A DNA stretch of 34,841 nt from an uncultured Gammaproteobacteria bacterium (GTDB lineage Bacteria > Pseudomonadota > Gammaproteobacteria > Arenicellales > JAANXG01). The notes beneath the pieces were generated by a model. That model had not been told where the DNA came from. It made no database searches and worked only from the letters and a program-made list of their open reading frames with translations. Shown piece after piece: positions 9,020 to 16,902 of the stretch; position 1 is the first letter of the stretch, and each line of letters opens with the position of its first letter. The stretch is taken from the NCBI GenBank assembly GCA_947258785.1, contig CAMYJT010000023.1, positions 1 through 34,841 of the forward strand. Direction: 5' to 3'. Made by a program: the position numbers and the translations under genes.

Positions 9020-9648
9020 GATCGAAAAAGGGGACAGCCGCGTTTTTGCAAAGGAGTCTGTCTCCTTTTTGGCCGATGCTGGTCGTGGCGCTGGCCGGCG
9101 CCGGGGTCTGGCAACTGGGCGCCGGGGCGTGGATCCATGTCAAGGCGCAGCTCGCACAGCTGCTGTTGGCGCGGGCATGGGCGCTGACCGTGGCCGGCGA
9201 CACGAACGTCCGGCCGTGGCCATGGGCCGACACCTGGCCGGTGGCGCGCCTGCGCATTCGGTCACGGGGGCTGGATGTGATCGTGTTGCACGGGCACAGT
9301 GGCCGCAGCCTGGCGTTTGCACCGGGCCTGGCGCCCGGCAGTTCGCCGCCCGGCCAACCCGGCACTACCGTAATCAGCGCCCACCGCGACACACATTTTT
9401 CTGCGCTCGCTGGGCTTAAGGTGGGCGAGGTGATCGAGCTGCAAACCGCCACTGTGCATTGGCGCTACCGCGTGCGTGCGACCGAGGTGATGGACACGCG
9501 CTCTGATCGGATCGTCAACGATCCGCTGCACGATGAACTGGTGCTGGTGACCTGCTACCCGTTTAATGCGCTGGTACCGGGCGGCCCGTTGCGCTACCTG
9601 ATTCATGCGACGGTTGACACGGGAACAGAGCTGTATCGTGTCCCCTGA
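9013..9648 (+). CDS. Dedicated class sortase (transpeptidase)
   Basis: This 211-residue sortase has a membrane segment at about residues 21-40. Its catalytic triad is visible as His124 in ISAHRDTHF, Cys181 in LVTCYPF and Arg194 in GPLRYL. It should cleave the sorting signal of the VIT/VWA protein just upstream and join it to an unknown acceptor; it fits the marine proteobacterial sortase family (TIGR03784). The ATG at 9013 overlaps the target's stop by seven bases; a GTG at 8998 and an ATG at 9076 are alternatives. The first 20 or so residues are encoded by an inverted repeat (9025-9070), and the last few by a second repeat motif (9633-9645), so the native ends may have been replaced. Residues 9076 onward carry everything needed for activity. 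Confidence 0.92.
   Translation: MLRSKKGTAAFLQRSLSPFWPMLVVALAGAGVWQLGAGAWIHVKAQLAQLLLARAWALTVAGDTNVRPWPWADTWPVARLRIRSRGLDVIVLHGHSGRSLAFAPGLAPGSSPPGQPGTTVISAHRDTHFSALAGLKVGEVIELQTATVHWRYRVRATEVMDTRSDRIVNDPLHDELVLVTCYPFNALVPGGPLRYLIHATVDTGTELYRVP
9025..9070. repeat. Inverted repeat with GGGGACAG arm inside the sortase start
   Basis: AAAAAGGGGACAG (9025-9037) pairs with CTGTCTCCTTTTT (9058-9070) with one mismatch across a 20-base loop. It belongs to the GGGGAC/GGGGTC motif family seen elsewhere in the window. It encodes residues 5-19 or so of the sortase as annotated. Confidence 0.6.
9633..9645 (-). repeat. GTATCGTGTCCCC motif, copy 1
   Basis: The 13-mer is identical to 25590-25602 and its reverse complement (12 bases) occurs at 10690-10701. 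It forms the last codons of the sortase gene and faces the GGGGACAG arm at 9030 in inverted orientation. Confidence 0.6.
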
Positions 9649-9752
9649 ATTCACACCAGGTTTCCACAGATGTCATACTGAACCCGCTTTTTCACTTCTT
9701 TCGTATACTGTTCCCCGTATTTTTGAAATTTCACCATCAGGTCACTACCACG

Positions 9753-10715
9753 GTGCATCATCTCTTTCTCAAGAAAAGACTGGGCGCGTTGGCTGTCGTC
9801 ATCGCAATCCTCGTATGGGTGATGATCGGCAGCGGCTCGGTTTCGTGGGAGTATGTTTACCGGTCTCTGCGCCAAATCGGATGGATGGGCCTGGCGATTG
9901 CATTGTGCATGGCCGTGGCGCAGTATCTCTGCCTAGCGCTGCGTTTTTTCTCGCTGCTGCCCAAAGCCCATGTTCCGCTGCTGAGGATCTGCCGGATCTA
10001 TTCGGTCGGCCAACTTCTCAACCACCTGGTTCCCGCCCGCGCCGGAGATCTCTATAAGATCTTCGCCGTCAACAAGGCCTCGAACAACCGGAAATTCAGC
10101 ACGGCACACGTCGTGTCGGCCTTGGTTATCGAGAAGTGTTTGGCCGCTTTGAGTTTGTTCTTGCTCGTGTATCTTCTGGTGGACTGGATGGCCATACAAG
10201 GCTCCGATATACCGGTCCTCGACGCACCCCACAAAATTATAGGCGGAATCGCCGTGGTTTTACTGGCGGCCGTGGTTGTGTACTTGGTCCAGAAAAAGTC
10301 CGCTCGGCTTCGTCATTGGCTGCGGGAACTGGTGACGAGTTTTACAACGCTCATGAACCTGCCGAGGTTGTCGGTGAGCATCGGCTTGAGTGTTTTGGTG
10401 TGGACCTTCGAGGTTCTGGCCATGCATTTTCTGGCGGTCCCGCTGCAGGTCGATCTGGGCCTCGGTCAGGGCATGCTGATTCTGCTGATCCTCAATATCG
10501 GCATCGCGGTCCCGCTCACACTGGCCAATGTCGGTGTTTACGAAGCGGCCTTGGTGTTCGGCCTGAGTTTGTGGGGGATCGAAACCAATCAAGCCATTGC
10601 CATCGCGCTGTGCCACCACATCCTGCAGATCGCGGCCTTGGGGCTTTGGTCGGCGACCTTTTCCGTGCTGGCGCGGTCTCAAACGTCACGGGACACGATA
10701 CGTGATTCGCTGTAA
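9753..10715 (+). CDS. Flippase-like / lysylphosphatidylglycerol-synthase transmembrane family protein
   Basis: A polytopic membrane protein of about 320 residues with six to eight hydrophobic helices. The pattern includes the PARAGDLYKIF segment, which is characteristic of the UPF0104/LPG-synthase transmembrane family (AglD2/MprF N-domain type), and the late NVGVYEAALVFGL segment typical of the same family. Such proteins are thought to move or modify lipid-linked substrates, or to assist glycan export. The substrate here is unknown. I prefer the GTG at 9753, just before the basic KKR and first helix. A TTG at 9723 would add ten residues, and neither start has a strong ribosome binding site. 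The last codons overlap a dispersed repeat motif at 10690. Confidence 0.8.
   Translation: MHHLFLKKRLGALAVVIAILVWVMIGSGSVSWEYVYRSLRQIGWMGLAIALCMAVAQYLCLALRFFSLLPKAHVPLLRICRIYSVGQLLNHLVPARAGDLYKIFAVNKASNNRKFSTAHVVSALVIEKCLAALSLFLLVYLLVDWMAIQGSDIPVLDAPHKIIGGIAVVLLAAVVVYLVQKKSARLRHWLRELVTSFTTLMNLPRLSVSIGLSVLVWTFEVLAMHFLAVPLQVDLGLGQGMLILLILNIGIAVPLTLANVGVYEAALVFGLSLWGIETNQAIAIALCHHILQIAALGLWSATFSVLARSQTSRDTIRDSL
10690..10701 (+). repeat. GGGACACGATAC motif, copy 2
   Basis: This is the reverse complement of the 13-mer at 9633-9645 and 25590-25602, here 12 bases long. It forms the C-terminal codons of the flippase-like gene, the second gene in a row whose end coincides with this motif. Confidence 0.5.
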
Positions 10716-10812
10716 CTTGTACGAATCGCTGCTCAATTCGCTTGTCACGCGTTTCCGGGGTTCATCAACTTGCGCAGCGCGTCTTACGATTTGTTTACGG
10801 AATCGATCTGCG

Positions 10813-10828
10813 TGTCCCCGCGGGGACA
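10813..10828. repeat. Perfect 16-bp palindrome TGTCCCCGCGGGGACA
   Basis: Both arms contain GGGGACA, so it looks like two copies of the GGGGAC motif head to head. It lies between the flippase-like gene and the oxidoreductase remnant. It may be a protein-binding site or a relic of a mobile repeat. Confidence 0.5.
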
Positions 10829-10850
10829 TCAACCGCGCGGTGCAAAGTCA

Positions 10851-11220
10851 TCAGTTCACCGCGTCGCCTTGCGGTTTGACGGATAAGTCGAATCGGTCGA
10901 TGCGAACGGGATAAATTGGGTGCTCGGTTGAACCAGTCGCCACCAGGTCGGCGAGAATACCCCCAACGATCGGGCCCAATTGAAATCCATGCGCCGATAA
11001 TCCGAACGCGTGAAAAGCGCCTTGGCGTGCGTCCCTGCGCACCGACCACCGGTCTCACACACTACGGCATGCGAGCGGTGACCATCAGCATGGGGACGTA
11101 AGCCTTCATCGGAACCGGCTCTTCGAGCATGGCCGCGACGCTGTCACCCCACGCGCCGGCGCAATTGATCAGCACCGGCGCCTCCAAACGGACGGAAAGG
11201 TTCAAGGCCTGGATCCCCAA
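10851..11220 (-). pseudogene. Remnant of a FAD-dependent D-amino-acid/glycine-oxidase-type oxidoreductase
   Basis: Two fragments of one family lie in order on the minus strand. The upstream piece (about 11220-11062) encodes APVLINCAGAWGDSVAAM, then a stop (TAG at 11062-11064). The downstream piece (about 11042-10851) encodes FHAFGLSAHGFQLGPIVGG and then a typical C-terminal IDRF. Both are signature segments of the DAO family, but the first lacks its N-terminal FAD-binding part and the two are separated by a stop and a frame change. It is a clear pseudogene, truncated at the 5' end where it meets the plus-strand remnant at 11215. Confidence 0.7.
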
Positions 11221-11332
11221 CATTGAACGCACGGGCGGCATACTGTTGCTGCTGGCGGCAGCTTATTTCGCGTATCGGGCGGCCGCCTATGCCGGCTGGG
11301 TACCGCCCCGCCGGGATCTGTTCGGCAACTAA
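11215..11332 (+). pseudogene. C-terminal scrap of a membrane protein, possibly cytochrome-biogenesis (CcdA-like)
   Basis: The frame reads ERTGGILLLLAAAYFAYRAA and continues to a stop: one hydrophobic helix followed by a short tail. It resembles the last helix of CcdA/DsbD-type biogenesis proteins, which is only a weak match. Upstream the same frame runs antisense through the oxidoreductase remnant, so this is a gene end without a beginning. It may instead be an unrelated membrane protein. Confidence 0.35.
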
Positions 11333-11414
11333 GCGGGCACCGCTTCCGGCAACTTGGCAGTTCGCGAATCTGCACCCATACTTTTCATACCAATGCATGG
11401 GACAAAAAAAAGTA

Positions 11415-11426
11415 GAAATGGGGTCA
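11415..11426 (+). repeat. GAAATGGGGTCA motif at the start of the ankyrin-propeller gene
   Basis: It matches, in inverted orientation, TGACCCCATTTTC at 14609-14621, so the pair brackets the lipoprotein gene. The likely ATG start (11418) is inside the motif. Confidence 0.55.
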
Positions 11427-14400
11427 ATAATTCATTACCGCCAACATTGCCGGTTGTCGCCCTGTGTGCGGCGTCTGTTGCGTTCGCTGCTGTGGCTGCC
11501 CGCCCTGCTTGCGAGCTGCGGCGGCGTGTTCCAGGGCCCGGTACTGGGCAGCATCGAGCTCGAGCGGCCCGCCGACGCCGGTGACGCGGTGGTGTTTCTC
11601 CGCTGCCGCGGGCCCGGACTGCACGGTGAAGTGCAGACCGACGCCGAACACACCCGCGTCGGCGCCGATGGCCGTTTCACTTTTTTCGGATCGATTACCT
11701 TTCCCACTACCGAGCGCTGCTATCTCAAGGTGCACCACCCACGCTACCGAACCGCTCGCGTCAAACTGGCCGATGTGCTGATACAGAAACTCGAGCCGAT
11801 CGCGCTGGAGAGCTGGGGCGCCTTTTTCAGGACCGGTCCCACCTACGAGACCAACCCGGGAACCTACCGGCCATGGCCCGAGTCGGAGGTGCGCCGTCAT
11901 CTCCTCGATACGCTGATGTGGCTGCAGACCTTCCGGACCCGTGATCAGCGCAGACTGGCCCGCTACTTACCCGACATTCACGACATTTACCGCCAGGCCC
12001 TCGCGCGGCTTTCTCCGGCCAATCGCGGCGTGCACAAGTGGTTGCGTTTGATCAGCCGTATCGAGGCGCTGACCGCATATCCGTATGCCTACAGCGACTA
12101 CATCGATGCCGTTAGGGCCGGGGACGCCGAGCGTGTCCGGGTGTTGCTCGACGGCGGCGTGCTGCGGGGCCCGACTTCGACCCTGTACCTGGCAGCGACA
12201 CGGGGCCACCTCGACGTCATCGATGTGCTGCTGGCCAACGATGAACCCGTCAATGTCGCCGGGTGCGGCGCGCCGCTGCTCGGTGCCATCGGCAAGAGCA
12301 AGTGGCGGGCGGCGGTCAAATTGATCCGCGCCGGCGCCGACGCCGATGTCGTCTGCGACAAACGCCGCGTTGTCGGCGACGCCCTGAGCGGCTTTGCCCG
12401 CGGCAGCCAGCTCGCGCTGCTGGCCTCGTTTCTGGACGCCGGTGTAGCGGTGGACACGCGCAACAGCCGCAACACCACCGCACTGGCCGAAGCCGCCGCC
12501 GGCGGCCGCATCGAAGCGGTGAAAACCTTGCTTGCCGCCGGCGCCGACCCCGGAGTGCGCACCGCCGAAGACGTCGCCCTGATCGATGACGCGGTCACCA
12601 AGGGTTACCTCGATGTCGAGCGGCAGCTGCGCCTGGCCCTGGCGTCACCGCAGACCGTGTCAAGCGTTGCGCCGGGTGCAGGCGAGACCCTCACCCTGCC
12701 CTGGCGGCGCGGATTCCCGGCACCGTACCGGGTCTACAGCAGCCGCGGGCAGGTCACCGGTATGGCGGCCGACCCCGAGGCCGCCGGTGTACTGTGGCTG
12801 GCGACCCAGGGGGGTTTGCTGCGGGTCGCGCCGGAGACCGGCGAACAGCGGACATGGACCCGCGCCAACGGCTTGCCGTCGAGCCGCGTGCACGACCTGT
12901 GGTTTGAACCCGCCGGCCGCCATCTGTGGCTGGCAACGAGCGCGGGACTGGCGCGCCTGCCGATGGACGAACTCGACCGGGTGGAAGCTGTGGGTTCCGG
13001 CGAGCCGCGCCCAAGCCATAAGAGCGGATTCCTGCGTCAAGGCAAACACGGTGCGGTCTGGTTCTGGGGCACCGGCCGCCTGTATCGACTGCACGCCGAG
13101 CACAGCGAGGCCCGGAGATTTGTGTTCCCGAGCACCGTGTTGGGCGCCGCCGTCATCCCGGGCAGCGCGGACTTTTTTCTCAGCGACAACAGCAGCGTCT
13201 GGCGTTTCGACCCGGACGAGGGCGAGCGGGTGCCGGTTGTCGATGCCAAAGCGCTGGCCGCTCACGCAACAGACGGCCCGGCCGGTCTGCCGCAGCCGGG
13301 ATCGCTGGCACTGGATGCCGCGCGCGGGCGCCTGTGGATCGGCAGCCACCGCCACGGGGTATTCGGCCTGGAAATCGGCACCGACACCATCCGTCGTCCA
13401 CGGCTCACCCCCGAGCAGATCGCGCGCTGTGCGGGCATCAGGACCTCACCGCCTGTGCAAGGCGAGGTCATGCTCGCCGCCGGACAGACCTTTGCGCAAC
13501 TCGGACGCTGCTTTGGCCGCATCGACGGCGACAACCGCTTCCGGGTTTTGGGCAAGCGCATAAAGGTGGGGCCGGTGGGCGACGCGCAAGGCGACATCTG
13601 GTTTCTGGCCGAAGACGGCTTTTATCGCCTCGACGCCGGCGGCGGGACCACAAGATTTGCCCGCACGCCGGACCCGATTGCCAACGCCCAGATCACCGCG
13701 CTCTTCCGCGCCGGCAAGCGGCTGCTCGTCGGCGTGCAGGACGCCCCCCTGGCCGTGCTCGATCTGGAGCAGCGGACCTGGTCGACGGTGGCCGGCGTCA
13801 CCGATGTCCACCGGCTGCGCCGCGTTGCGGCGCGTGACGAGTTGCTGGCGCTGGGCCGGTCGCGGTACTGGTGGGTGGACACGGAGACGCTGGCCGCGCG
13901 CGAACTGGTGTTGCGGCCTGCGGCCGCAGCCGTGCGCCCGGGGACGCAGTGGCAGGACGTGCGCGACCTCGAATTCGACGGCCAGACCTTCTGGGCGCTG
14001 CGCCACAATCGCAGGCACCGCAAGGGGCGATCACACATCGGTCTGCACAGTCTCTCGGCGGACGGTTCCCGACACTACAGTTCGGCCGGCGGCTACTCGC
14101 TCGGCGAGTTGACAACCCTGGTCCAGGATCCGTCACACTCCGGGCGGCTCTGGCTGGTACGCAAGCGCGATCGTACCCTGGTCGACTTCGACAAGGCCAC
14201 CATCGCCAGTCAGCTTGCCGGCGCCAACAATTCAAAACGGCGGAGCAGCCAGCTGTTGGCGGCCGCGCTCATGGATCGCCGGCTGCGCGCGCTGACGATA
14301 AAAGCCCACGAGGCGCTCGATCCCGACGCCCCCGACTTGACCTGGGGCGTGCAGGGCAGCGGCCTGTACCTAAAACGCGGCTCGAAGGTGATTCATCGAT

Positions 14401-14534
14401 GGCCGGCAAAGTTGCCGGCGGGCACTGTTGAAGTCGTCCGCGACGGCGAGACCAGCGTCTGGATCGCGACCGCGGAAGGCCTCCTGGAGTTTCCTATTCA
14501 CGAGCCCCTGGCCGCGTTACAGCGAGCGCCATGA
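11418..14534 (+). CDS. Lipoprotein with ankyrin repeats and a C-terminal beta-propeller
   Basis: From the ATG at 11418 the product is 1038 residues. The signal RSLLWLPALLASC gives a lipobox Cys near residue 34. A GTG at 11466 would give a more compact signal (VRRLLRSLLW...). About 190 residues with a beta-rich and helical character follow. Ankyrin repeats run from about 227 to 420, for example the blocks around RGHLDVIDVLLAND and GRIEAVKTLLAAGADP. The rest is a propeller of two-component-regulator type blades, each with VLWLATQGGLLR or LWLATSAGLARL-like strands and an N-G-L-P-S turn (about 435-1020). It is likely an outer-membrane-attached protein for protein contacts; ankyrins joined to such a propeller are uncommon. 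An open frame extends upstream to 11223, but it reads through the preceding gene scrap. The gene is bracketed by inverted GGGGTCA motifs. Confidence 0.8.
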   Translation: MGSIIHYRQHCRLSPCVRRLLRSLLWLPALLASCGGVFQGPVLGSIELERPADAGDAVVFLRCRGPGLHGEVQTDAEHTRVGADGRFTFFGSITFPTTERCYLKVHHPRYRTARVKLADVLIQKLEPIALESWGAFFRTGPTYETNPGTYRPWPESEVRRHLLDTLMWLQTFRTRDQRRLARYLPDIHDIYRQALARLSPANRGVHKWLRLISRIEALTAYPYAYSDYIDAVRAGDAERVRVLLDGGVLRGPTSTLYLAATRGHLDVIDVLLANDEPVNVAGCGAPLLGAIGKSKWRAAVKLIRAGADADVVCDKRRVVGDALSGFARGSQLALLASFLDAGVAVDTRNSRNTTALAEAAAGGRIEAVKTLLAAGADPGVRTAEDVALIDDAVTKGYLDVERQLRLALASPQTVSSVAPGAGETLTLPWRRGFPAPYRVYSSRGQVTGMAADPEAAGVLWLATQGGLLRVAPETGEQRTWTRANGLPSSRVHDLWFEPAGRHLWLATSAGLARLPMDELDRVEAVGSGEPRPSHKSGFLRQGKHGAVWFWGTGRLYRLHAEHSEARRFVFPSTVLGAAVIPGSADFFLSDNSSVWRFDPDEGERVPVVDAKALAAHATDGPAGLPQPGSLALDAARGRLWIGSHRHGVFGLEIGTDTIRRPRLTPEQIARCAGIRTSPPVQGEVMLAAGQTFAQLGRCFGRIDGDNRFRVLGKRIKVGPVGDAQGDIWFLAEDGFYRLDAGGGTTRFARTPDPIANAQITALFRAGKRLLVGVQDAPLAVLDLEQRTWSTVAGVTDVHRLRRVAARDELLALGRSRYWWVDTETLAARELVLRPAAAAVRPGTQWQDVRDLEFDGQTFWALRHNRRHRKGRSHIGLHSLSADGSRHYSSAGGYSLGELTTLVQDPSHSGRLWLVRKRDRTLVDFDKATIASQLAGANNSKRRSSQLLAAALMDRRLRALTIKAHEALDPDAPDLTWGVQGSGLYLKRGSKVIHRWPAKLPAGTVEVVRDGETSVWIATAEGLLEFPIHEPLAALQRAP

Positions 14535-14608
14535 ACAATGCGGTCAGAGCCAAGCTGTCCAGCGGGCTCTCGTATCCTTCCAAAGATCATTGAGTGGAAA
14601 ATCGAGTC

Positions 14609-14621
14609 TGACCCCATTTTC
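14609..14621 (-). repeat. TGACCCCATTTTC motif downstream of the ankyrin-propeller gene
   Basis: This is the inverted partner of the motif at 11415-11426, lying 75 bases after the lipoprotein stop. The surrounding bases (AATCGAGTCTGACCCCATTTT) show the A/T-rich flank seen in the other copies. Confidence 0.55.
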
Positions 14622-14755
14622 CGATTTCCCGCTTTTTGTGATGTTTCACAATAATTCTGTAAATTAACCCATAGAACAGTTCGAATTCAGAAATTAAAGT
14701 TATAGGCGCCGCAACCACACGTAAAACGAAGTCGGTTCACATGGGAGGGCGCTAA

Positions 14756-15579
14756 CAAGCGTCGGTACTCAACGCATTTATTATTCACGTATCGCTGCCG
14801 GCACTGATACTTCTTCACGTCCACCAACTCAAGCCTACGCTTGAACTTCTGTATCCAGTCGTGATGCCGTGGATTATGTTTGCAGCAGGTTTTGCGTTCT
14901 TCCGGCTCGCCGGTCGTGCGATGAGCTGTACGCCGCAAAACATCGGCGCATTGATACTGACCGGATCGCTTGCCAACACCTCGTTTGTCGGACTGCCGAT
15001 GATCGAGGCGTTTTATGGCAACACCAATGGCGAGTTGGCCATTGGCATTTGTATCGACCAGCTCGGCACTTATATGGTGCTTACAACCCTGGGTATTCTT
15101 GTCGCTACCGCGTACTCGGCCGAGAATCGGTCACCGTCCGCGCTGGTAAAGAAGATACTGGGGTTCCCACCCTTTCAAGCCTTGGTGCTCACCATCGTCC
15201 TCATGCCCGTCGAGTACTCCCCCGGTGTGGAGACCGCCTGGGTGCGACCCTCACGCCACTCGCGCTGCTCCGCGTGGGTTATCAGCTTCGCCTGAAAGAA
15301 TGTGAAGGCCGGCTCGGGAACCTCACCATCGGTCTCAGTTACAGTCTGGTACTGGCCCCCGCGCTGATCTTGTGTTTGTTCTACGGGCTCATGGGCGCCG
15401 GCGGCCGCGTCGTTCAGGTCACAGTGTTTGAAGCCGCATGCCCCCGCAGATCGGCGGTGCGATCGTCGCCATGGAGCACAAACTCGAGCCCAGCCTGGTG
15501 GCGGCTGATGGTGGGAGTGGGGATTCCTCTATCGTTTATGACGCTTATGGCTTGGTGGTACGTATTGAGAATAGTGTGA
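14756..15579 (+). pseudogene. Frameshifted AEC (auxin-efflux-carrier family) permease
   Basis: The transporter is spread over three frames. Its first helix reads NAFIIHVSLPALILLHVHQL from about 14771, just after an upstream in-frame stop at 14753. The frame continues through GSLANTSFVGLPMIEAFYGN and then shifts near 15230 to a second frame with GLSYSLVLAPALILCLFYGL. Around 15438 the family segment PPQIGGAIVAMEHKLEPSLV appears in the third frame, then sequence returns to the second frame (LMVGVGIPLSFMTL). All helices expected for a family member of about 300 residues are present, so decay is recent or the assembly has indel errors. AEC permeases export or import small organic anions; this copy cannot make a full protein as read. 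Confidence 0.8.
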
Positions 15580-15623
15580 CATGGAAAAACCCGGCTCTGG
15601 CGCCGTTGTTCCCGTTTTTCTCT

Positions 15624-15959
15624 CTACATGTTACCCAGGTACGACGTCGCCTCTTCACCGGGATTGGGCAGCCCCGCCACCCGCCAGGCGTTTAGGCAGT
15701 AACCGAACAGGTCGTTGACCGTTCTCCGTTCGATACCCGCGTCCTGGCAGACCCGGTGCATCACCGGTGGGGTCCCGCTTCGCGTGTAGTGGTCGCGCAG
15801 GGTGTGGATGATGCGCCAGTGCGCGTCGGTCAGGGTTCCGACGCTGATGTCGCGGGCGATATCCCGGGCGAGCGCCTCGGACCAGGCCTGTGTGTCTTTG
15901 AGTAAGCCGTACTCGTCGAACTGACTCGCATCGATTGTTTCTGAAACTGCCGGGTTCAT
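15624..15959 (-). CDS. DsrC/TusE-like protein lacking the catalytic C-terminal cysteine
   Basis: The 111-residue protein has the small DsrC/TusE fold pattern: N-terminal FDEYGLLKDTQAWSEALARD, central THAH-like region TLTDAHWRIIHTLRDHY, and C-terminal NAWRVAGLPNP. True TusE and DsrC end in a flexible arm with a penultimate cysteine (as in LPKPTGC-V) that carries sulfur. Here the arm is GLPNPGEEATSYLGNM, with no cysteine; the position of DsrC's second cysteine is Trp. Cys71 and Cys88 occur elsewhere. It should therefore not transfer persulfide like TusE, and may be a regulatory or scaffold paralogue. GGGAGGAAACC precedes the ATG. It diverges from an Lrp/AsnC regulator across an AT-rich 157-base gap. 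Confidence 0.8.
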   Translation of the reverse strand: MNPAVSETIDASQFDEYGLLKDTQAWSEALARDIARDISVGTLTDAHWRIIHTLRDHYTRSGTPPVMHRVCQDAGIERRTVNDLFGYCLNAWRVAGLPNPGEEATSYLGNM

Positions 15960-16116
15960 GGTTTCCTCCCCTCGCCTGATTGGTGCTAGCGAGCTAGGAT
16001 ATCAATATTTTTCATAAAAACCAGTATTTATAGAATATAATTCTTTTATATTGAATTTTATCTGTAATTAAGATATTTATATATCGCCCGTACGAACATA
16101 CGTGACAATAAATATT
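15960..16116. promoter_or_regulatory. AT-rich divergent promoter region between DsrC-like and Lrp/AsnC genes
   Basis: The centre (about 16000-16090) is strongly AT-rich compared with the GC-rich neighbours, with runs such as TATTTATAGAATATAATTC. Divergent Lrp/AsnC genes commonly autoregulate and control the neighbour from such a region. No specific site can be assigned. Confidence 0.45.
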
Positions 16117-16611
16117 ATGGATACCGTCGATCAAGAAATTCTCCGCCTGTTGCAGCGCGACGCGAGCCTCACCGTCAAACAGATCGCTCAGCGCGTACAC
16201 CTGTCCACGGCGCCGTGCTGGAAGCGCATCCGCCGGCTCGAGGAGTCCGGCGTCATTCAGGGCCGGGTCGCGATCCTGGACGCCAAGCAGGTCAACACCG
16301 ACGTGACGGTGTTCGTGCAGATCAAGATCGACAAACACAACAGGGCGTGGATCGACCAGTTCGCCCCCGCCGTCAGCGAGCTGCCCGAAGTGCTGGAGAT
16401 CTATCGCATGAGCGGCGAAGTCGATTACCTGCTGAAGGTCGCGGTCAGCAGCATCGACGCCTACGACCAATTCTATAAAAAACTGATCAGCCGGGTGGAG
16501 TTGTCCAACGTGTCGTCCAGCTTCGCCATGGAACGGATCAAGTGCACCACCGCCTTGCCGATAAACATCGGCGATCACAGCAAGGCCCGGACACGATTCG
16601 CAGCGGAATAA
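16117..16611 (+). CDS. Lrp/AsnC family transcriptional regulator
   Basis: This is a 164-residue regulator. The N-terminal helix-turn-helix covers about 17-41 (LTVKQIAQRVHLSTAPCWKR), followed by LEESGVIQGRVAIL, the standard linker of the family. The C-terminal RAM ligand-binding domain runs to about 145 and contains MSGEVDYLLKV. Lrp/AsnC proteins form dimers to octamers and bind amino acids or related effectors. The start is the ATG at 16117; a GTG at 16102 is possible and neither has a clear ribosome binding site. The protein probably regulates itself and the divergent DsrC-like gene; the ligand is unknown. Confidence 0.9.
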   Translation: MDTVDQEILRLLQRDASLTVKQIAQRVHLSTAPCWKRIRRLEESGVIQGRVAILDAKQVNTDVTVFVQIKIDKHNRAWIDQFAPAVSELPEVLEIYRMSGEVDYLLKVAVSSIDAYDQFYKKLISRVELSNVSSSFAMERIKCTTALPINIGDHSKARTRFAAE

Positions 16612-16902
16612 AGAAGAGCAATGTACGCTCCCTCGTGCATCTCAAAAAATCGTAGGACCACCGCACTACACTGCAATGCCGGCACGTTCAAACTAAAATA
16701 AAATCAAATTCGATTCATCCAACTTGCGATTCCCGATATGAATTCTTATGCTAATCAGTCACAGAAAGAACACATTGGAACATAAGATAAGCGTATAGGC
16801 CTTGGAGATTATGATGTGGCTGACCGGATGATGTTGAGGGGACTTCATGAATTTCGTATCGCTCAGCACAATACCGATTAAAATTAAATGAGGAGTATCA
16901 AA
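16612..16902. other. Leader region of the large RTX/DUF11 protein gene
   Basis: No ORF or RNA gene is recognisable. The last part has an AT-rich tract (GATTAAAATTAAATG) ending in AGGAG at 16891-16895, seven bases before the chosen ATG. An ATG at 16888 overlaps this site and is rejected as the start. Confidence 0.5.

Noticed and set aside
11223..11417. N-terminal extension of the ankyrin-propeller protein
   Set aside because: It overlaps the gene scrap at 11215-11332 in another frame, and a lipoprotein signal begins only after 11418.
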